NCBI GenBank assembly: GCA_016931435.1
Contig: JAFGET010000195.1
Coordinates: forward strand, 1-6,915
Origin: Candidatus Omnitrophota bacterium
Lineage (GTDB): Bacteria > Omnitrophota > Gorgyraeia > Gygaellales > Profunditerraquicolaceae
Reading direction: 5' to 3'
DNA: 6,915 nucleotides
Part shown: positions 4,940-6,915 of the stretch, piece after piece
How positions within the stretch are numbered: the first letter of the stretch is position 1
Layout of the letters: every line of letters starts with the position of its first letter
Position numbers and translations under genes: made by a program
Notes under the pieces: generated by a model
The model's input: the letters and a program-made list of their open reading frames with translations, nothing else
What the model was told of the DNA's origin: nothing
The model's database searches: none

Positions 4940-6310
4940 TTAAAAATCAACCTGTGCCCTCATACCACCCACAAAGATACCATTTGTATCATCTGTAACA
5001 TCTTTGCCGAAGGGATTCCAGATATATTGGAAATCCGGGCTTAAAGATAAATGCTTGTTTACGAAGATACGGTAATAAGCCTCAAGATGGCCTTCCGGTT
5101 TTGCCAGGCGCACAGGGTTAGATGTCTCGCCTGCTTTTTTATAATCTTTCGAAGCGATGGCTTGGCCAATTGCAAATGCTAATACGTCATTTTCCCTGCC
5201 CCAGGGTTTTCCTTCAATCTGAAAACCGGCGCTCCAGGAGTGTGCAAGCGAATAATTAAGGTCGCCTGTAGCCATAATATCGGGATTGTATACTTTTGGA
5301 TCCTGCCAGCCGTAGCGGGTAAACAACGTTACTGTTTCGGTGGCCTTCTGGTCAAAGCTTAAGCCAAAACCATAATTAGCCTCTTTCGTCTTTTCGGTAT
5401 CTAGCCATTTGGTGTGGTACACATTGTTGTTCCAGCCAAGAAAACGGTAATTACCGGGAAGATTAAAGAAGTTAGTTTTAAAAGTAACCTGGCCTATATC
5501 AAAAAGATTATTTCCGATTTTTTCCCAATCGCTATTGCCGTCAAATACGCCGCATTCCAACTCCAGCCACTCAAGCGGTATATATGCCAAGCGAATGCCT
5601 GCAGTGTTATCAGGAAATTCAATTGTTGGTGAATTACGGAAAAGTCTACCTAAGAATTGAGTTGTTTCATCATTGGCTACTTCGTTATTGTCAAAATAGG
5701 CGGTGGGATCAAGCTTGCCGAACGTTAAAGCAATTTTATCTTTAAATAAGGCTTGCTCATACCAAAGCTCTGTAAGGCGGACATTATTGTCATTATCCGC
5801 ATCTCGATTTACGTTTGAGTAAAGCGTCAGGTTGTCCTCAAGCCCGGCACCCTGTCCTGCCTCCAGGTGCAAGAATGCCTTACCGCCTGCATCCTTAAAT
5901 TCTTTACCTATGGTGATATCTACCGAATATGAAGCGTCCGTACGGTTTCCTTTTTTTCTTACATCGGCAGTTGCGTCATTGACATTATTTGCCCCCTGAA
6001 TAATCATTGTGCCGCCCGCTCCGATCTCTAAATCTTCGGCAATACTGATTGGCGAGCCTGTTTGACGGTGTAAATCATTATCAAATTTGGCAAGCTTTGA
6101 TTCGTATTCGGAAATTTTTTTGCTTTGCTCTAAGATGCACTGGTTCTGTTCATTTATGCATTTGGCCTGCTCGCCGAATTTATTTTCGAGAGCCAGAACC
6201 CTATCCTCCAGCTGCCGATATTGTTCAAGGCTCACATATTCTTCGGCAAAAACATTCGGCGCAACAAAACAATTCATCATAAACAATAAGATTAAAAATC
6301 TGCGTAACAT
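4940..6310 (-). CDS. OprB-like outer-membrane porin with N-terminal coiled coil
   Basis: This 456-residue protein probably forms a beta-barrel channel in the outer membrane. It has a signal peptide (cleavage near NVFA-EE at 22-23), then a coiled coil from about 26 to 82 with heptad-like L/I spacing (LEQYRQLEDRVLALENKF). The barrel has many alternating strands and ends in Phe (RAQVDF), as expected for Bam-dependent insertion. ELWYEQALFKDKIALTFGKL (181-200) followed by DPTAYFDNNEV, and HLEAYYRIFVNKHLSLSPDF (408-427), match the carbohydrate-selective OprB family. The periplasmic coiled coil lacks an SLH domain but could contact the wall or trimerise. AAGGAGG four bases before the ATG fixes the start. 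It lies 73 bp after nikR, so nickel-dependent control is possible, but OprB relatives mainly pass sugars or other small solutes. Confidence 0.85.
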   Translation of the reverse strand: MLRRFLILLFMMNCFVAPNVFAEEYVSLEQYRQLEDRVLALENKFGEQAKCINEQNQCILEQSKKISEYESKLAKFDNDLHRQTGSPISIAEDLEIGAGGTMIIQGANNVNDATADVRKKGNRTDASYSVDITIGKEFKDAGGKAFLHLEAGQGAGLEDNLTLYSNVNRDADNDNNVRLTELWYEQALFKDKIALTFGKLDPTAYFDNNEVANDETTQFLGRLFRNSPTIEFPDNTAGIRLAYIPLEWLELECGVFDGNSDWEKIGNNLFDIGQVTFKTNFFNLPGNYRFLGWNNNVYHTKWLDTEKTKEANYGFGLSFDQKATETVTLFTRYGWQDPKVYNPDIMATGDLNYSLAHSWSAGFQIEGKPWGRENDVLAFAIGQAIASKDYKKAGETSNPVRLAKPEGHLEAYYRIFVNKHLSLSPDFQYIWNPFGKDVTDDTNGIFVGGMRAQVDF

Positions 6311-6320
6311 TTCCCCTCCT

Positions 6321-6350
6321 TTTCGTACTACTATTATAAATTTCGTGCTA
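6321..6350 (+). repeat. Direct repeat TTTCGTRCTA around the porin -10 box
   Basis: TTTCGTACTA (6321-6330) and TTTCGTGCTA (6341-6350) repeat with a 20-base period, about two helical turns, on either side of the TATAAT box. This is the geometry of a regulator site, though chance is possible for so short a motif. Confidence 0.4.
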
Positions 6351-6361
6351 TTGATAATTAA
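6333..6361 (-). promoter_or_regulatory. Candidate promoter of the porin gene
   Basis: On the minus strand TATAAT (6333-6338) is a perfect -10 box; the hexamer 17 bases upstream is TTAATT (6356-6361), a weak -35. The leader would be about 15-20 bases and carry the ribosome site. A weak -35 fits a promoter needing an activator or simply read-through from nikR. Confidence 0.5.
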
Positions 6362-6383
6362 AAAAATAATATCTCCCGCTACT

Positions 6384-6797
6384 CTAAATATCCTTTCCTG
6401 TGGTTGAAAGGCTCAGGGTCGCGTGTTTTACCCCTTTTACTGATTTTAGGCTGTCGGCTAATTTTTGAGCTTCTTTTGAAGGGCCTTTAACCGCTATGAT
6501 TTCTAAACAGTTATTATGATCAAGGTGAATGTGCTGGGAAGAAATTATTACTCCTCCAAAATCATGCTGAATATCCATAAGCTTATTTATAAGCTCTCTT
6601 TTGTGATGATCGTAGATCAGGGTTATTGCTCCCACAACTTCCCTGTTCTTTTTCCATTCAGCTTTTACTAAATCCTCGCGGATTAAATCCCGGAAGGCCT
6701 CGGAGCGGTTGGTATAATTTTTCTCGCTGATAAGCCGGTCAAACTTATCTAATAAATTCTTCGGTAACGATATTCCAAATCGAAATAAATTTGCCAT
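6384..6797 (-). CDS. nikR: Nickel-responsive transcriptional regulator NikR
   Basis: NikR is a cytoplasmic tetramer that binds DNA when loaded with nickel and represses nickel uptake genes. Residues 5-45 form the ribbon-helix-helix DNA-binding domain (FRFGISLPKNLLDKFDRLI, then NYTNRSEAFRDLIRED). The ACT-like metal-binding domain follows. H78, H89, H91 and C97 (in QHDF, QHIH and NNCLE) correspond to H76, H87, H89 and C95 of the E. coli protein, so the square-planar nickel site is complete. Length (137 aa) is normal. The ATG at 6797 has no clear ribosome site, but the protein start fits the family. A promoter and palindrome directly upstream suggest autoregulation. No nickel transporter, hydrogenase or urease gene is in the window; the nearest possible target is the porin gene downstream. 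Confidence 0.96.
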   Translation of the reverse strand: MANLFRFGISLPKNLLDKFDRLISEKNYTNRSEAFRDLIREDLVKAEWKKNREVVGAITLIYDHHKRELINKLMDIQHDFGGVIISSQHIHLDHNNCLEIIAVKGPSKEAQKLADSLKSVKGVKHATLSLSTTGKDI

Positions 6798-6808
6798 AGT
6801 TTATTATA

Positions 6809-6835
6809 GTATTACATTTTTTATAAATGTAGCAC
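6809..6835. promoter_or_regulatory. Probable NikR operator (autoregulatory palindrome)
   Basis: On the minus strand GTGCTAC-N13-GTAATAC forms a palindrome of type GTRYTAC-N13-GTARYAC; arms match 8 of 10 bases when extended inward. As I recall, NikR of Geobacter-type bacteria uses GTGTTAC-N13/14-GTAACAC, unlike the E. coli site. It overlaps the -10 box of nikR, so bound NikR should block transcription. Confidence 0.7.
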
Positions 6836-6854
6836 ATTGAAATAAAATTGTCAA
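6826..6854 (-). promoter_or_regulatory. Promoter of nikR
   Basis: TTGACA (6849-6854) is a perfect -35 box; 17 bases on is TACATT (6826-6831), a fair -10 box that forms one arm of the NikR palindrome. The leader would be about 20 bases, with no ribosome site visible in it. A second TATAAT at 6803-6808 lies too near the ATG to be preferred. Confidence 0.7.
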
Positions 6855-6915
6855 GCATTAAATATTATCAAGGGCTTTGGCAGCAATTATAGGTGTAATA
6901 ATAAAAATTTGTGCC

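Noticed and set aside
6325..6351. A second inverted NikR operator over the porin -10 box
   Set aside because: One half-site fits, but the other matches only 4 of 7 bases in inverted orientation; the better description is a direct repeat.
6365..6383. Terminator between nikR and the porin gene
   Set aside because: There is a T-run on the minus strand but no convincing stem before it, so co-transcription cannot be excluded.

Overview
All genes in this window read on the minus strand, so they are described here from high to low coordinates. The source looks like a Gram-negative, uncultivated-type bacterium: there is an outer-membrane porin, several exported proteins and a lipoprotein. Two copies of a palindromic repeat encode the tail LPAGRQG where one of them runs into a gene. 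From memory such tails are common in candidate-phylum genomes, Omnitrophota among them. The Omnitrophota assignment is an inference with moderate confidence.

Block 1 (about 6860 down to 4112). nikR, a nickel-responsive ribbon-helix-helix repressor with all four nickel ligands, starts just downstream of a good promoter. Its -10 box lies inside a palindrome GTGCTAC-N13-GTAATAC, probably its own operator. Then come an OprB-like porin with its own short leader and -10 box, and two small paralogous three-helix membrane proteins sharing the motif MLWG...(D/E)H. The porin and these two genes are separated by two copies of the palindromic repeat. A hairpin terminator follows. No named nickel enzyme or transporter is visible, so the nickel link of the porin and the small membrane proteins is a hypothesis.

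Block 2 (about 4111 to 3823) has no gene. It holds a GC-rich structured element with a possible pseudoknot and about 180 bases that may be a decayed element.

Block 3 (3822 to 2696). A near-consensus promoter lies so close to the superoxide dismutase start that the message may be leaderless. The dismutase is iron-type by sequence and carries a signal peptide, so it should act outside the cytoplasm. It is followed at about 36 bp spacings by two tiny membrane proteins: an Lmo0937-family protein of 47 aa and a 45-aa single-helix protein. This looks like an envelope or oxidative-stress operon. A nested inverted repeat follows directly.

Block 4 (2568 to 1) is a tight run of five genes. It holds a secreted basic helical protein of 173 aa, a 39-aa lipoprotein overlapping it by ATGA, a secreted protein with eight EF-hand calcium loops, an alpha/beta hydrolase, and an AMP-binding acyl-CoA synthetase-like gene. 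The last overlaps the hydrolase by ATGA and runs off the window. The first three are envelope proteins of unknown role; the last two suggest acyl-ester or fatty-acid metabolism. No tRNA, rRNA, CRISPR array or intact transposase gene was seen.
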